Assembly: GCF_030732065.1 (NCBI RefSeq)
Contig: NZ_JAVBHX010000004.1
Location: 62,001-126,000 of the forward strand
DNA length: 64,000 nt
Origin: Oceanimonas aquatica
Lineage (GTDB): Bacteria; Pseudomonadota; Gammaproteobacteria; Enterobacterales; Aeromonadaceae
Reading direction: 5' to 3'
This document shows positions 8,001-16,377 of the stretch, one piece after another. The first letter of the stretch is position 1, and every line of letters starts with the position of its first letter. A program made the translations under genes and the position numbers. The notes beneath the pieces are model-generated. The model did not search any database, was not told the origin of the DNA, and saw nothing but the letters and a program-made list of their open reading frames with translations.

Positions 8001-8070
8001 CCCGGCACCGGGACGCCCGTGCCGGTGGCTGGTAGAATGGGGCTCATAACATAACGACACAGAAGCAAGC

Positions 8071-8889
8071 ATGAGCAACCTCACCGGAACCCTGATCAAA
8101 ATGCCGGCCAGCCTGGCCGGCCCCGTGGCCTATCAACTGGCGCTGGGCGAGCACCGTATCGACCTGAACGCCCGCCTGGGTCAGCCGTTGAAGCTGACCT
8201 TTACCGGCAACATTTACTGCGATGCCTGCGGCCGCAAAACCAAAAAAAGCTATTCCCAGGGGCACTGCTTTCCCTGCATGAAAAAGCTGGCCCGCTGCGA
8301 CATGTGCGTGATGAAGCCGGAAACCTGTCACTACTTTGAAGGCACCTGCCGCGAGCCCGAGTGGGGCGATCGCAACTGCATGGTGCAGCACGTGGTTTAC
8401 CTGGCCAACACCTCCGGGCTGAAGGTGGGTATTACCCGTCACACTCAGGTACCCACCCGCTGGATTGACCAGGGTGCCACTCAGGCGTTGCCCCTGCTCA
8501 GGGTGGCCACCCGCCAGCTGTCCGGCTTTGTGGAAGTAGCGCTGGCCGACATGGTGGCCGACAAAACCAACTGGCGCGCCATGCTCAAGGGGGAGGAGGC
8601 CCCGCTGGACCTGAAAGCCGAAGCCGAGCGCCTGCTGCCGGAAATAAAGGAGAAGCTGGCCGAGCTCTCGCTCAAATACGGCGACGACGCCATTACTCAG
8701 GTGGACGAGCCGGTGGTGGAACTCAGCTATCCGGTGCTGGAATACCCCACCAAAATCACCAGTCACAACTTTGACAAGCACCCCGAAGTGGCCGGCACCC
8801 TGCTCGGCATCAAGGGCCAGTATCTGATCCTCGACACCGGGGTTATCAACCTGCGCAAGTTCACCGGCTACGAAGTCACGCTGGACTGA
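8071..8889 (+). CDS. DUF2797 domain-containing protein
   Basis: A 272-residue cytoplasmic protein recognised as DUF2797. Near residue 50 is a cysteine-rich zinc-ribbon-like section: IYCDACGRKTKKSY, GHCFPCMKKLARCDMC, and TCHYFEGTC. It is followed by a mixed domain with VVYLANTSGLKVGITRHTQV, a GIY-YIG-like beta-strand signature, and WIDQGATQALPL. Family members are widespread in gammaproteobacteria and have no assigned function; nucleic-acid binding is suggested only by the zinc ribbon and the GIY-YIG resemblance. The gene stands 70 bases after the GntR regulator, and the HAD gene follows at 8936. Confidence 0.8.
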   Translation: MSNLTGTLIKMPASLAGPVAYQLALGEHRIDLNARLGQPLKLTFTGNIYCDACGRKTKKSYSQGHCFPCMKKLARCDMCVMKPETCHYFEGTCREPEWGDRNCMVQHVVYLANTSGLKVGITRHTQVPTRWIDQGATQALPLLRVATRQLSGFVEVALADMVADKTNWRAMLKGEEAPLDLKAEAERLLPEIKEKLAELSLKYGDDAITQVDEPVVELSYPVLEYPTKITSHNFDKHPEVAGTLLGIKGQYLILDTGVINLRKFTGYEVTLD

Positions 8890-8935
8890 GCAGGGCCGGG
8901 TGAGGTGGGTTTTTAAAGGGAATGAGGGGGCAGTG

Positions 8936-9565
8936 ATGACTCGCGGCAGTGATTTTAAATTTCATGATATTCAAGGTGTTATCTTCGATCTCGATGGCAC
9001 CCTGGCCCATTCCAATCCCGATTTTCCGGGCTTGCGCCGTGAGTTGGGCATGAGCCCCGGGGCCGATGTGCTGGCCCATGTGGACAGCCTGAATGATGCT
9101 TCGGCGCGAGAAAAGGCGCTGGCCATTATTCACGAGTACGAATGCCGGGCATCGCACAGCTCCAGCTGGGTGGACGGGGCGAAGGAGCTGATCGCGTTTC
9201 TGCGCGCCAGGTCGCTGCCGCTGGCGATTTTAACCCGCAACATCCCCGAGGCTGCCCAGCTCACCATCAATAAACTGGGTATCGACATTGATCTGGTATT
9301 AACCCGTCATGATGCCAGGCCCAAACCCCACCCCGAAGGGATCCAGATAATTTGCCGACAGTGGCAGCTGGCGCCGGCCGACATTCTGTATGTGGGCGAT
9401 TATCTGTTTGACTTGCAAACCGCACAAAATGCCGGCAGCCGCTGTGCGCTGTATTTCCCCGACACGGTTCCCGATTATGCCCATGAGGCGGACCTGCTGG
9501 TGGCCTGTTATCACCGCTTTATCGACGCCTGGCGCCAGGGCGATGAGCGGGCGAAAGAGGGTTGA
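8936..9565 (+). CDS. HAD family hydrolase
   Basis: A 209-residue haloacid dehalogenase-type phosphatase. Motif I is VIFDLDGTLAHS (nucleophile and acid Asp), motif II is AILTRNIPE, motif III is the Lys in RPKPHPEG, and motif IV is YVGDYLFDLQTA. A small helical cap lies between motifs I and II. It resembles phosphoglycolate phosphatase-like HAD-IA enzymes; the substrate is unknown. The ATG at 8936 was chosen over the GTG at 8900 because GAGGGGG lies just before it and the HAD fold begins soon after. It stands 46 bases after the DUF2797 gene and is probably cotranscribed with it. Confidence 0.85.
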   Translation: MTRGSDFKFHDIQGVIFDLDGTLAHSNPDFPGLRRELGMSPGADVLAHVDSLNDASAREKALAIIHEYECRASHSSSWVDGAKELIAFLRARSLPLAILTRNIPEAAQLTINKLGIDIDLVLTRHDARPKPHPEGIQIICRQWQLAPADILYVGDYLFDLQTAQNAGSRCALYFPDTVPDYAHEADLLVACYHRFIDAWRQGDERAKEG

Positions 9566-9604
9566 GCAATCAGCGCGAGGTTTCTGGATTTCTGGCCTTG
9601 CCGC

Positions 9605-9728
9605 ATAACTCAAGTACGTCGCCCCCGAGAAGGAACGTCATTCACCGCGAAGACGGGGACCCAGTGCTGGTGCCGACGGAATGGACTCCCGTCTTCACGG
9701 GAATGACAAATAACCCAAGTACGTCGCC
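9605..9728. repeat. Direct repeats flanking a REP-like palindrome
   Basis: ATAAC(T/C)CAAGTACGTCGCC occurs at 9605-9623 and again at 9710-9728 with one mismatch. Between them is an imperfect palindrome from GTCATTC (9637) to GAATGAC (9707), whose arms hold ACCGCGAAGACGGGG and TCCCGTCTTCACGGG. The arrangement looks like a small intergenic mobile or REP/MITE-type element. Confidence 0.6.
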
Positions 9729-9741
9729 TTTGCCCTCAAAC

Positions 9742-9771
9742 AAAAAGCCGGCCCATGAAGGCCGGCTTTTG
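9742..9771. terminator. Bidirectional terminator between HAD gene and cstA-type gene
   Basis: AAAAGCCGGCC (9743-9753) pairs with GGCCGGCTTTT (9760-9770), so A and T tracts flank the stem on both strands. It can terminate the minus-strand transporter transcript and plus-strand transcription from the HAD gene. Confidence 0.85.
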
Positions 9772-9789
9772 CATACCAAGAGTGAGCAA

Positions 9790-11226
9790 TCAGGCTTCGT
9801 CGGCCAGCAGATGCTCGTTGCGGCCCTTGATGCGGGTCACGATCAGGGCGGTGATCACCAGGGTCAGCACAATGCCGGTGATGGTGGACAGGGTCATCGG
9901 CAGGCCCGCGCCCAGGGTGGCGGAGTTCAGCAGGAAGCTGATGACCACGGTAGTCATGAACATGGCCGGCACGGTGGCAATCCAGTGCAGCTTGTTGTGG
10001 CGCAGCAGGTAGGCCGAGGCGGTCCACAGCATCATCACGGCGGTAGCCTGGTTGGCGACCCCGAAGTAACGCCAGATAATGCCGAAGTCCACCTGGGTCA
10101 GTACGGCGCCAATCACGAACAGCGGAATGGCCAGCATCAGCCGCTTGGGCAGGCGGTTTTGCGGCAGGTTGAAGTACTCGGCCAGGATCAGACGGGCGGA
10201 GCGAAAGGCGGTGTCGCCGGAGGTAATGGGCAGCACAATCACGCCCAGCACCGCCATAAAGCCACCCACGGCACCCAGCAGGCCGGTTGATGCCTCATAC
10301 ACCAGGTTGGCCGGGTTGCCGCCCATGCCGTTGTTCAGGCCTTCCACGCCACCGAAGAAGGACAGGGCGATGGCGCACCAGATCAGCGCAATAATGCCTT
10401 CCCCGATCATGGCGCCGTAGAACACGAAGCGGCCGTTGCTTTCATTTTCCACGCAGCGGGCCATCAGCGGCGACTGGGTGGCATGAAAGCCGGATACGGC
10501 GCCACAGGCGATGGTGATGAACAGCGCCGGCCACAGCGGCATGTCGTTGGGGTTCAGGTTCTGCAGGAAGTCATCCACTTCAAAGCCCGGCAGCATGCTG
10601 TGCTCGCTGGAAGCGACCAGCGCCACGGTGAGGCCCACCGACATGAAGATCAGCAGGGCGCCGAAGAAGGGGTACAGACGACCGATGATCTTGTCTACCG
10701 GCACTATGGTGGCCAGCAGGTAATAGACGAAGATCACGCCCACAAACACCGACACGCTCACGCCGGTGATCTTGGCCAGCAGGCCGGCGGGGGCGGAGAT
10801 AAACACCACACCCACCAGCAGCAGCAGCACAATGGCGAACACGTTCATAAAGTTTTTGGCACCCCGGCCCAGGTATTTACCCGCCAGGTTGGGCACAGAC
10901 TGGCCGCCGTTGCGCACCGACAGCATGCCGGAGAAGTAGTCGTGTACGGCACCGGCGAAGATGCAGCCCAGCACAATCCACAGCATGGCGGCGGGGCCGT
11001 AAAGCGCGCCCAGAATGGGGCCGAAGATGGGGCCGACACCGGCGATGTTAAGCAGCTGGATGAGGTAGACCTTGCCCTTGGACATGGGCACATAGTCGAC
11101 GCCATCGCCCTGAGTAAACGCCGGGGTCTGGCGCTCCGTCCGAATGCCAAACACCTTTTCGACAAAGGTGCCGTAGATGAAATAGCCGCCGAGCAGCAGG
11201 CCGACGCAGAGCAGAAACCAGGTCAT
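9790..11226 (-). CDS. CstA/BtsT-type carbon starvation protein, pyruvate transporter
   Basis: A 478-residue polytopic membrane protein of the CstA family in the short form. The family pattern is clear: NIAGVGPIFGPILGALYGP near residue 70, FAGAVHDYFSGMLSVRNGG near 105, GFHATQSPLMARCVENE near 240, and a later IITSGDTAFRSARL-like segment. E. coli CstA and BtsT import pyruvate with protons and also affect peptide use. The ATG at 11226 follows GAGGGATGATGTT; the frame is open to 11352, but that extension covers the promoter. The BtsS-BtsR genes lie immediately upstream on the same strand. A BtsR-type direct repeat stands 71 bases before the start, so BtsT is the better functional label. Confidence 0.9.
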   Translation of the reverse strand: MTWFLLCVGLLLGGYFIYGTFVEKVFGIRTERQTPAFTQGDGVDYVPMSKGKVYLIQLLNIAGVGPIFGPILGALYGPAAMLWIVLGCIFAGAVHDYFSGMLSVRNGGQSVPNLAGKYLGRGAKNFMNVFAIVLLLLVGVVFISAPAGLLAKITGVSVSVFVGVIFVYYLLATIVPVDKIIGRLYPFFGALLIFMSVGLTVALVASSEHSMLPGFEVDDFLQNLNPNDMPLWPALFITIACGAVSGFHATQSPLMARCVENESNGRFVFYGAMIGEGIIALIWCAIALSFFGGVEGLNNGMGGNPANLVYEASTGLLGAVGGFMAVLGVIVLPITSGDTAFRSARLILAEYFNLPQNRLPKRLMLAIPLFVIGAVLTQVDFGIIWRYFGVANQATAVMMLWTASAYLLRHNKLHWIATVPAMFMTTVVISFLLNSATLGAGLPMTLSTITGIVLTLVITALIVTRIKGRNEHLLADEA

Positions 11227-11296
11227 AACATCATCCCTCTTGTAGTAAGTGCCGCCAGTGTAGGCAGCCATCAACACGGGAAAAGCGGTTCCTGAG

Positions 11297-11325
11297 TGAG
11301 CGGTCGAATAAAGGGGGTAAGCGGT
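11297..11325 (-). promoter_or_regulatory. BtsR (YehT)-type binding site, ACCGCTTA-N13-ACCGCTCA
   Basis: On the minus strand ACCGCTTA (11325-11318) and ACCGCTCA (11304-11297) form a direct repeat with exactly 13 bases between. This fits the published E. coli BtsR/YehT motif ACC(G/A)CT(C/T)A-N13-ACC(G/A)CT(C/T)A as I recall it. A third partial copy, ACCGCTTT, lies at 11289-11282. The site faces the cstA/btsT-type gene starting at 11226. Confidence 0.8.
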
Positions 11326-11358
11326 CGGCAGCGGGGCTGAACGATCGCTCATATTCTG

Positions 11359-12069
11359 CTAGTGAAAACCGAACAGCTGCTTGAGGGGCTTGAGGTAGCG
11401 GCGCGATACCGGCACCCGGGCGCCGGCGCGGGTGGTGAGCTCGGCGCCGGCTTCCAGCATCTCGATTTCGGCAATGGCGCCGGGTGCTACCAGGTATTGC
11501 CGGTGGCAGCGCACCAGGGGGGTTTTTTCTTCGATGACCTTCAGGGTCATCTGGGTGTGCACCTGCTCGCTGGCGGTGGCCACGTGTACGCCGGAGAGAT
11601 CGCTGAACACGTATTCCACCTCCGCCACCGGCACTACCTTCAGCTTCTGGCCGCTGTAGCAGGGCAGGTGCTCCAGCCGGCTCGGGGCCAGGGCTTCCAC
11701 TGCCTGCGGGCGCAGATCCCGGCGTACCTTTTCCAGGGTTTGTTGCAGTCGCTGCTCGTCCACCGGCTTGAGCAGGTAGTCAAAGGCGTGGCGCTCAAAG
11801 GCCTGCACCGCGAACTCGTCAAAGGCGGTGACGAACACCACTCTGGGCATGGTGGCCGGATCCAGCATGGCGATCAGCTCCATGCCGGTAATGCGGGGCA
11901 TCTGAATATCCAGAAACACCAGATCGGGCTTTAGCCGGGTGATGGCCTGCATGGCTTCAATGGCGTTGCCGCACTGGCCTACAATCTCGATGTCATCGGC
12001 CTCGGCGAGCTGGGCGGCCAGCTCGTCCCGGGCAAAGGGTTCGTCGTCGATAATCAGGCAGGTGATCAT
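11359..12069 (-). CDS. btsR: LytTR response regulator, BtsR type
   Basis: A 236-residue two-component response regulator. Residues 1-120 are a receiver domain with acidic residues in CLIIDDEPFARDEL and the phosphorylatable Asp in PDLVFLDIQMPRITG. Residues 135-236 form a LytTR DNA-binding domain, with VEYVFSDLSGVHVAT and LVRCHRQYLV. It overlaps the LytS-type kinase gene by four bases (ATGA) and lies just upstream of the CstA/BtsT transporter on the same strand. In E. coli, BtsSR responds to external pyruvate and induces btsT. Here all three genes are adjacent and a matching binding motif is present. Confidence 0.9.
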   Translation of the reverse strand: MITCLIIDDEPFARDELAAQLAEADDIEIVGQCGNAIEAMQAITRLKPDLVFLDIQMPRITGMELIAMLDPATMPRVVFVTAFDEFAVQAFERHAFDYLLKPVDEQRLQQTLEKVRRDLRPQAVEALAPSRLEHLPCYSGQKLKVVPVAEVEYVFSDLSGVHVATASEQVHTQMTLKVIEEKTPLVRCHRQYLVAPGAIAEIEMLEAGAELTTRAGARVPVSRRYLKPLKQLFGFH

Positions 12070-13742
12070 GCTGGGGGCTCCGTAATGGGCAGGCGAATTT
12101 CAACCCGGGTAAAGTCACCGGGTTCACAGACCACGGTCAGGCCGTAGTCGGGGCCGAACAGGTTCTGAATGCGCTTGTGCACCAGGTTCATGCCCAGACC
12201 GTCCGAGTCTTTTTTGGGCTGATACAGGCCGGCGTTGTCGGTGACTTCCAGCAGCAGTTCCTGGTTATTCAGGCTGGCGTTAACCTGAATATGACCGGTG
12301 TCCAGCAGGTGGGAAGTGCCGTGCTTGACCGCGTTTTCGATAATGGGCTGCAGGGTAAAGGCCGGCACCCGAATACCGTGCAGCGACTCGGGAATGTCGA
12401 TGTCCACTCGCAGTTTGTCGATAAAGCGGGCCTTCTCGATGGTCAGGTAGGCATGAATATGCTCCAGTTCGTCGCCCAGGGTGACCAGGCCGGTGGTGCG
12501 CTTGAGGTTGATGCGCAGAAACTGGCTGAGCTGCTGCAACAGCTGCCGCGCCTTGTTGGGATCCCGGCGGGTAATGGCGCCTATGGTGCTCAGGGCATTG
12601 AACAGAAAATGCGGATTAACCTGGGCCTGCAACAGTTTCAGCTCCGCCTGGGTCAGCAGGCTTTGCTGCTCCACAAAGCGGCCAAACAGGATCTGGCTGG
12701 ACAGCAGGCGGGCGATGCCTTCCCCCAGGGTGCGGTTGATATTGAGGAACAGCTTGTTCTTGGGCTCGTACAGCTTGATGGTGCCCACCACTTCGTTGTC
12801 ACTGCGCAGCGGAATCACCAGGCTGGAGCCAAGCGTGCAGTGGGGCGACATGGAGCAGGCGTAGGGAGTTTCCACGCCGTCGGCAAACATCACCCGGTTG
12901 TGATGAATGGCGTCCAGGGTCATTTGCGAGGAAATGGGCGCGCCGGGCAGATGGTGATCGGCGCCGATGCCGATAAAGGCCAGCAGCTTTTCCCGGTCGG
13001 TAATGGCCACGGCACCGACTTTGGTTTCTTCTATCAATATGCGCGCCACCTGGGCGCTGGTTTCCTCGTTAAAGCCCTTGCTGAGCAGGCCCACGCTGCG
13101 TTCGGCAATTTTCAGCGCCTTGGTGGAAAAGGCCGACGACTGCTTGTCGAACATGGCTTTCTGATCCCGAATCATGCTCATGAACAGGGCGGCGCCCACC
13201 GAGTTGACCAGCAGCATGGACGGCGCGATTTGCAGCACCAGTGCCAGGGCATCGTCAAAGGGGCGGGCCAGCAGCAAAATAATGCTCATCTGCATGATCT
13301 CGGCAGCCAGGGTGAGCAGGCACACCCGTAGTGGATTGAACACCTGCTCACTGCGTCCGGTGCGCCGCAGATACAGGCTGACCAGGCCGGCGGAGAGCCC
13401 TTCCAGGGTAGTGGATACGGCGCAGGCCAGATCGGTAAAGCCGCCCAGGCTGTAGCGGTGCAGCCCGCCGGTGAGGCCCACCAGGGTGCCGGTAACCGGG
13501 CCGCCGAGCAGGCCGCCCAGCACCGCACCCATGGCACGGGTGTTGGCGATGGCGCCGTGGGTCTGCTCGCCAAAGTAGGTGGCCATGATGCAAAAGCCGG
13601 AAAACACCAGATAAATGAACACCTTGTGGGGCAGCCGGGTGGCGGCCTCGGTAAACAGTTTGAACAGCGGCGTGCGGCTGACCAGGTACACAATGACCAG
13701 ATACAGCGACATCTGCTGGGTCAGCAGCAGCACGAGGGACAT
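12066..13742 (-). CDS. btsS: LytS-type sensor histidine kinase, BtsS type
   Basis: A 558-residue membrane sensor kinase. The first 170 residues form the 5TMR-LytS membrane domain, with GGPVTGTLVGLTGGLHRYSL. A GAF-like section follows near residues 220-350, with VGAVAITDREKLLAFIGIGA. The C-terminal kinase has LLQAQVNPHFLFNALSTIGA, where the His is phosphorylated, and the ATPase motif IIENAVKHGTS. The ATG at 13742 follows AAGGAGTCTTC; an in-frame TTG five codons upstream is less likely. A TTTACC-17-TATACA promoter is visible upstream. It forms the sensor half of the pyruvate system with the overlapping regulator gene. Confidence 0.9.
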   Translation of the reverse strand: MSLVLLLTQQMSLYLVIVYLVSRTPLFKLFTEAATRLPHKVFIYLVFSGFCIMATYFGEQTHGAIANTRAMGAVLGGLLGGPVTGTLVGLTGGLHRYSLGGFTDLACAVSTTLEGLSAGLVSLYLRRTGRSEQVFNPLRVCLLTLAAEIMQMSIILLLARPFDDALALVLQIAPSMLLVNSVGAALFMSMIRDQKAMFDKQSSAFSTKALKIAERSVGLLSKGFNEETSAQVARILIEETKVGAVAITDREKLLAFIGIGADHHLPGAPISSQMTLDAIHHNRVMFADGVETPYACSMSPHCTLGSSLVIPLRSDNEVVGTIKLYEPKNKLFLNINRTLGEGIARLLSSQILFGRFVEQQSLLTQAELKLLQAQVNPHFLFNALSTIGAITRRDPNKARQLLQQLSQFLRINLKRTTGLVTLGDELEHIHAYLTIEKARFIDKLRVDIDIPESLHGIRVPAFTLQPIIENAVKHGTSHLLDTGHIQVNASLNNQELLLEVTDNAGLYQPKKDSDGLGMNLVHKRIQNLFGPDYGLTVVCEPGDFTRVEIRLPITEPPA

Positions 13743-13781
13743 GAAGACTCCTTGCAACAGCAGGGCGAGGCCGGCCCTGAT

Positions 13782-13810
13782 TGTATAATAGTGGCCAGCT
13801 CACCGGTAAA
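13782..13810 (-). promoter_or_regulatory. Sigma-70-like promoter of btsSR
   Basis: On the minus strand TTTACC (13810-13805) and TATACA (13787-13782) are separated by 17 bases. The -10 end lies 39 bases before the btsS start. Confidence 0.55.
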
Positions 13811-13821
13811 GGACCCCGTCT

Positions 13822-14727
13822 TTATATCAATGCCGCTGGCGGCTCATCGCTTGTGCTCCGGCGAGCCAGCAGGGCATTCAGCAGCGGCAGTTCAAAATGA
13901 CGCCGGGCGGTAATGGCATAAAAACACTCGGTAACCGGCAGCGTGCAGTAGTTACGCAGCATGCCGCTTTGTATTTCATCCTGCACTACCACCTCGGGCA
14001 CCACCGCAATGCCGCCGGCATCCCGCGCCAGCAAGCGCAGCATGGCCATGTCATCCACTTCGGCGTATGGCGAAATGGAGACGCCGTGCTCCTCACAGTA
14101 AATGTCGAACTGGGTGCGTATATCACTGTCGGGGCCTGGCAGCAGCACATTGACCTGCTCCAGATCCCGGGGAAAAGACAGTTGCTCAAACCCGGCCTGG
14201 GTGGGGCCGACCAGGCATACCCGCTGCTGGGCGAGCAGCTTGCAGCGCCAGGGCGTGGCCGAATCCGATACCACCGGGCGGTTGGAGAGAATGAGATCAA
14301 GCTTGTGCATTTTAAGCTGGCCCAGCAGATCGTCGAGATTGGATGAGGTGATCACCAGCCTCACATCCGGCTGGCCAAAGGTGGGGCGCAGAAAGTTTTC
14401 CTGGAAGTTCCGGGACAGGGTCGCCACCGCGCCAATGCGCAGTTGCTGTACCCGTTGATGCTCTCCGCTCTCCATCACCGACAGCAGCTCGCTGCCCAGA
14501 CTGAAAATGCTCTCGGCATATTCCAGTACCAGATGACCGGCCTCGGTCAGGGTCAGGGTGCGGCCCTGGCGCAGAAACAAAGCCTGTCCCAGTTGCTCTT
14601 CCAGCTGGCGGATCTGGGATGACAGGGCCGACTGGGAAACATTGAGCTTTTTCGCCGCCCGGGTCAGGTGTCCTTCCTTGGCCACGGTCCAGAAGTAATG
14701 CAGGTGATGAAAGTTGAGGTTACGCAT
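13822..14727 (-). CDS. LysR family regulator, divergent from the dab genes
   Basis: A 301-residue LysR-type regulator. The winged helix is at the N-terminus: LHYFWTVAKEGHLTRAAKKL followed by VSQSALSSQIRQLEEQLGQA. A type-2 periplasmic-binding-protein fold makes up residues 95-295. The HYFWTVAKEGH start also resembles NhaR-like LysR members. It is divergently transcribed from dabB-dabA, across a 114-base gap holding a 41-base inverted repeat, so it is the likely regulator of inorganic carbon uptake. Dab operons in other bacteria often have such a neighbour. The inducer, perhaps a low-CO2 metabolite, is unknown. The ATG at 14727 follows AAAGAGA. Confidence 0.85.
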   Translation of the reverse strand: MRNLNFHHLHYFWTVAKEGHLTRAAKKLNVSQSALSSQIRQLEEQLGQALFLRQGRTLTLTEAGHLVLEYAESIFSLGSELLSVMESGEHQRVQQLRIGAVATLSRNFQENFLRPTFGQPDVRLVITSSNLDDLLGQLKMHKLDLILSNRPVVSDSATPWRCKLLAQQRVCLVGPTQAGFEQLSFPRDLEQVNVLLPGPDSDIRTQFDIYCEEHGVSISPYAEVDDMAMLRLLARDAGGIAVVPEVVVQDEIQSGMLRNYCTLPVTECFYAITARRHFELPLLNALLARRSTSDEPPAALI

Positions 14728-14744
14728 TCATTGTTCTCTTTAAT

Positions 14745-14785
14745 AGAACGTCTTGTGAATATTTATATATTTTACAAAACATTCT
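14745..14785. promoter_or_regulatory. Candidate LysR binding site between regulator and dabB
   Basis: AGAACGTCTTGT (14745-14756) and ACAAAACATTCT (14774-14785) are inverted and match at 10 of 12 positions. An AT-rich 17-base centre that could hold -10 elements separates them. The position between divergent LysR and target genes is typical for this family. Confidence 0.55.
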
Positions 14786-14841
14786 GCCGGCTGCAAAAAT
14801 ACGCGCAATTCGTCAATCACGACTTTTTGAGAGCGTAACCC

Positions 14842-16377
14842 ATGCCTTTTGTACTGAGTGGGGCTGCCCTTGCCGCCTGTTATCTGGTGGGCTGGCTGGC
14901 CTGCATGTTATCGCGTCAGCATCACTGGCGCATTGCCCGGTTGTCGTCACGGCTGGCGCTGGCCGCCAGCCTACTGGTGCCTGCGCTGCAATGGGGGCTG
15001 ACCCGGGTAACACCGCCGGGGCTGCCGGTGGTGATGGGCATGCTGGTGGCGGTACTGGGCTGGGTGATTGTGGGCTATGCCTCCCGTTACCTGCGGGGCG
15101 AACCGCGCCAGGCGCTGTTTGTGCGGGCCATCATGTTTACCCTGTCGTCGGTGACCGTGCTGGTGGCGAGCCGTCATCTGGCAGTGATGGCGCTGGCCTG
15201 GAGCGGTACCAGCATAGGTCTGCACTACCTGCTGACCTATTACGCCGAGCGCAAGACCGGCCAAATCGTTGCGCACAAGAAATTTCTGGTCAGCCGCATG
15301 GCCGAACTGTGTCTGCTGGGTGCGCTGGTGCTGATTTACAGCTCGGTGGGCAGCCTGTCGGTGGATGTGCTCAATGCGCAGCTGGCGGCGGCTGAATCCC
15401 TGCCCCTAGCCCTGCATGGGGCGGCGGTGCTGATTGCCCTGGCGGCGGTGCTCAAGTCGGCGCAACTGCCGCTGCACGGCTGGCTGATCCAGGTGATGGA
15501 AGCACCCACGCCGGTATCGGCGCTGCTGCATGCCGGCGTGGTGAATATTGGCGGCTTTGTGTTGATCACCCTGGCCTCGCTCATCGCCCTGGCCCCGGCC
15601 GCGCAATACCTGCTGGTGATCGTCGGCAGTCTGACCGCGGTTCTGGCGGGCTGGGTGATGATGACCCGCATCAGCATCAAGGTCAGGCTGGCCTGGTCAA
15701 CCTGTGCCCAGATGGGCTTTATGCTGGTGGAGATTGGCCTTGGCCTGTATGAGCTGGCGCTGTTGCACCTGCTGGCCCACTCCATCTACAAGGCTCATGC
15801 CTTTCTGGCGGTCGGCGAGGCCGTGGAGCATGCCCGGCTGAAGGATTACCGGCCCCATATCGCCGGCGTGCGGGGCGGTGTATCGGCGCTGCTGATGGTG
15901 GCCGCACTGGTGGCCATGCCTCTGCTGCTCTGGCAGCTCTGGGTGCCGGCGCTGACCCTGCCACTGGCGGCCGTGGCAATACTGGTGCTGGGGCTGGCTC
16001 CGCTGCTCTGGCACGGACCGCGCAGCCTGTGGCCGCGGCTGGGCCGGGGGGCCCTGCAGGTGCTGGCGCTGCTGCACCTGTATCTGCTGTGGCACTGGCT
16101 GGTGGCCGGGCTGGCGCCGGCCTCGGCCCCGGCCAGCCCGCTGCTGCTGGCCTGGACGCTGCTGGCCTTTGTGCTGCTGTATGCAGCCCAGGTGGCGGTA
16201 AGCCACCATGGCCAGCACCCGCTGGTCCAGCGTATGTATCCCTGGGCCTACAACGGTTTTTATCTGGACGAAACCTTTACGCGCATCACCTTTAAAATCT
16301 GGCCCGCACGTCTGAGTCCGCTGCAGGCACAAACACGGGTTAACCGTCATACCAACGAACTGGGAGAAACAGCATGA
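14842..16377 (+). CDS. dabB: DabB, proton-conducting subunit of DAB inorganic carbon transporter
   Basis: A 511-residue membrane protein of the NuoL/MrpA antiporter-like family with about 13 hydrophobic helices. Conserved features include the Lys in LAAVLKSAQLPLHGWLIQVM with EAPTPVSALLHAGVVNIGGF, and LLAHSIYKAHAFLAVGEAVE; these contain the Lys and His residues of the proton path. In DAB complexes this subunit couples proton flow to bicarbonate formation from CO2 by DabA. The dabA start overlaps this stop codon (ATGA), as usual for the pair. Taken alone it could pass for an NADH dehydrogenase subunit, but the neighbour decides the role. Confidence 0.9.
   Translation: MPFVLSGAALAACYLVGWLACMLSRQHHWRIARLSSRLALAASLLVPALQWGLTRVTPPGLPVVMGMLVAVLGWVIVGYASRYLRGEPRQALFVRAIMFTLSSVTVLVASRHLAVMALAWSGTSIGLHYLLTYYAERKTGQIVAHKKFLVSRMAELCLLGALVLIYSSVGSLSVDVLNAQLAAAESLPLALHGAAVLIALAAVLKSAQLPLHGWLIQVMEAPTPVSALLHAGVVNIGGFVLITLASLIALAPAAQYLLVIVGSLTAVLAGWVMMTRISIKVRLAWSTCAQMGFMLVEIGLGLYELALLHLLAHSIYKAHAFLAVGEAVEHARLKDYRPHIAGVRGGVSALLMVAALVAMPLLLWQLWVPALTLPLAAVAILVLGLAPLLWHGPRSLWPRLGRGALQVLALLHLYLLWHWLVAGLAPASAPASPLLLAWTLLAFVLLYAAQVAVSHHGQHPLVQRMYPWAYNGFYLDETFTRITFKIWPARLSPLQAQTRVNRHTNELGETA

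Noticed and set aside
11227-11352. 42-codon N-terminal extension of the CstA/BtsT protein
   Set aside because: It covers the BtsR-type repeat and lacks a ribosome site. The ATG at 11226 has GAGGGATGATGTT before it and starts with a membrane helix as in homologues.
14842-16377. Stand-alone NADH dehydrogenase subunit L
   Set aside because: There are no other nuo genes, and the four-base overlap with a DUF2309 gene identifies it as DabB.
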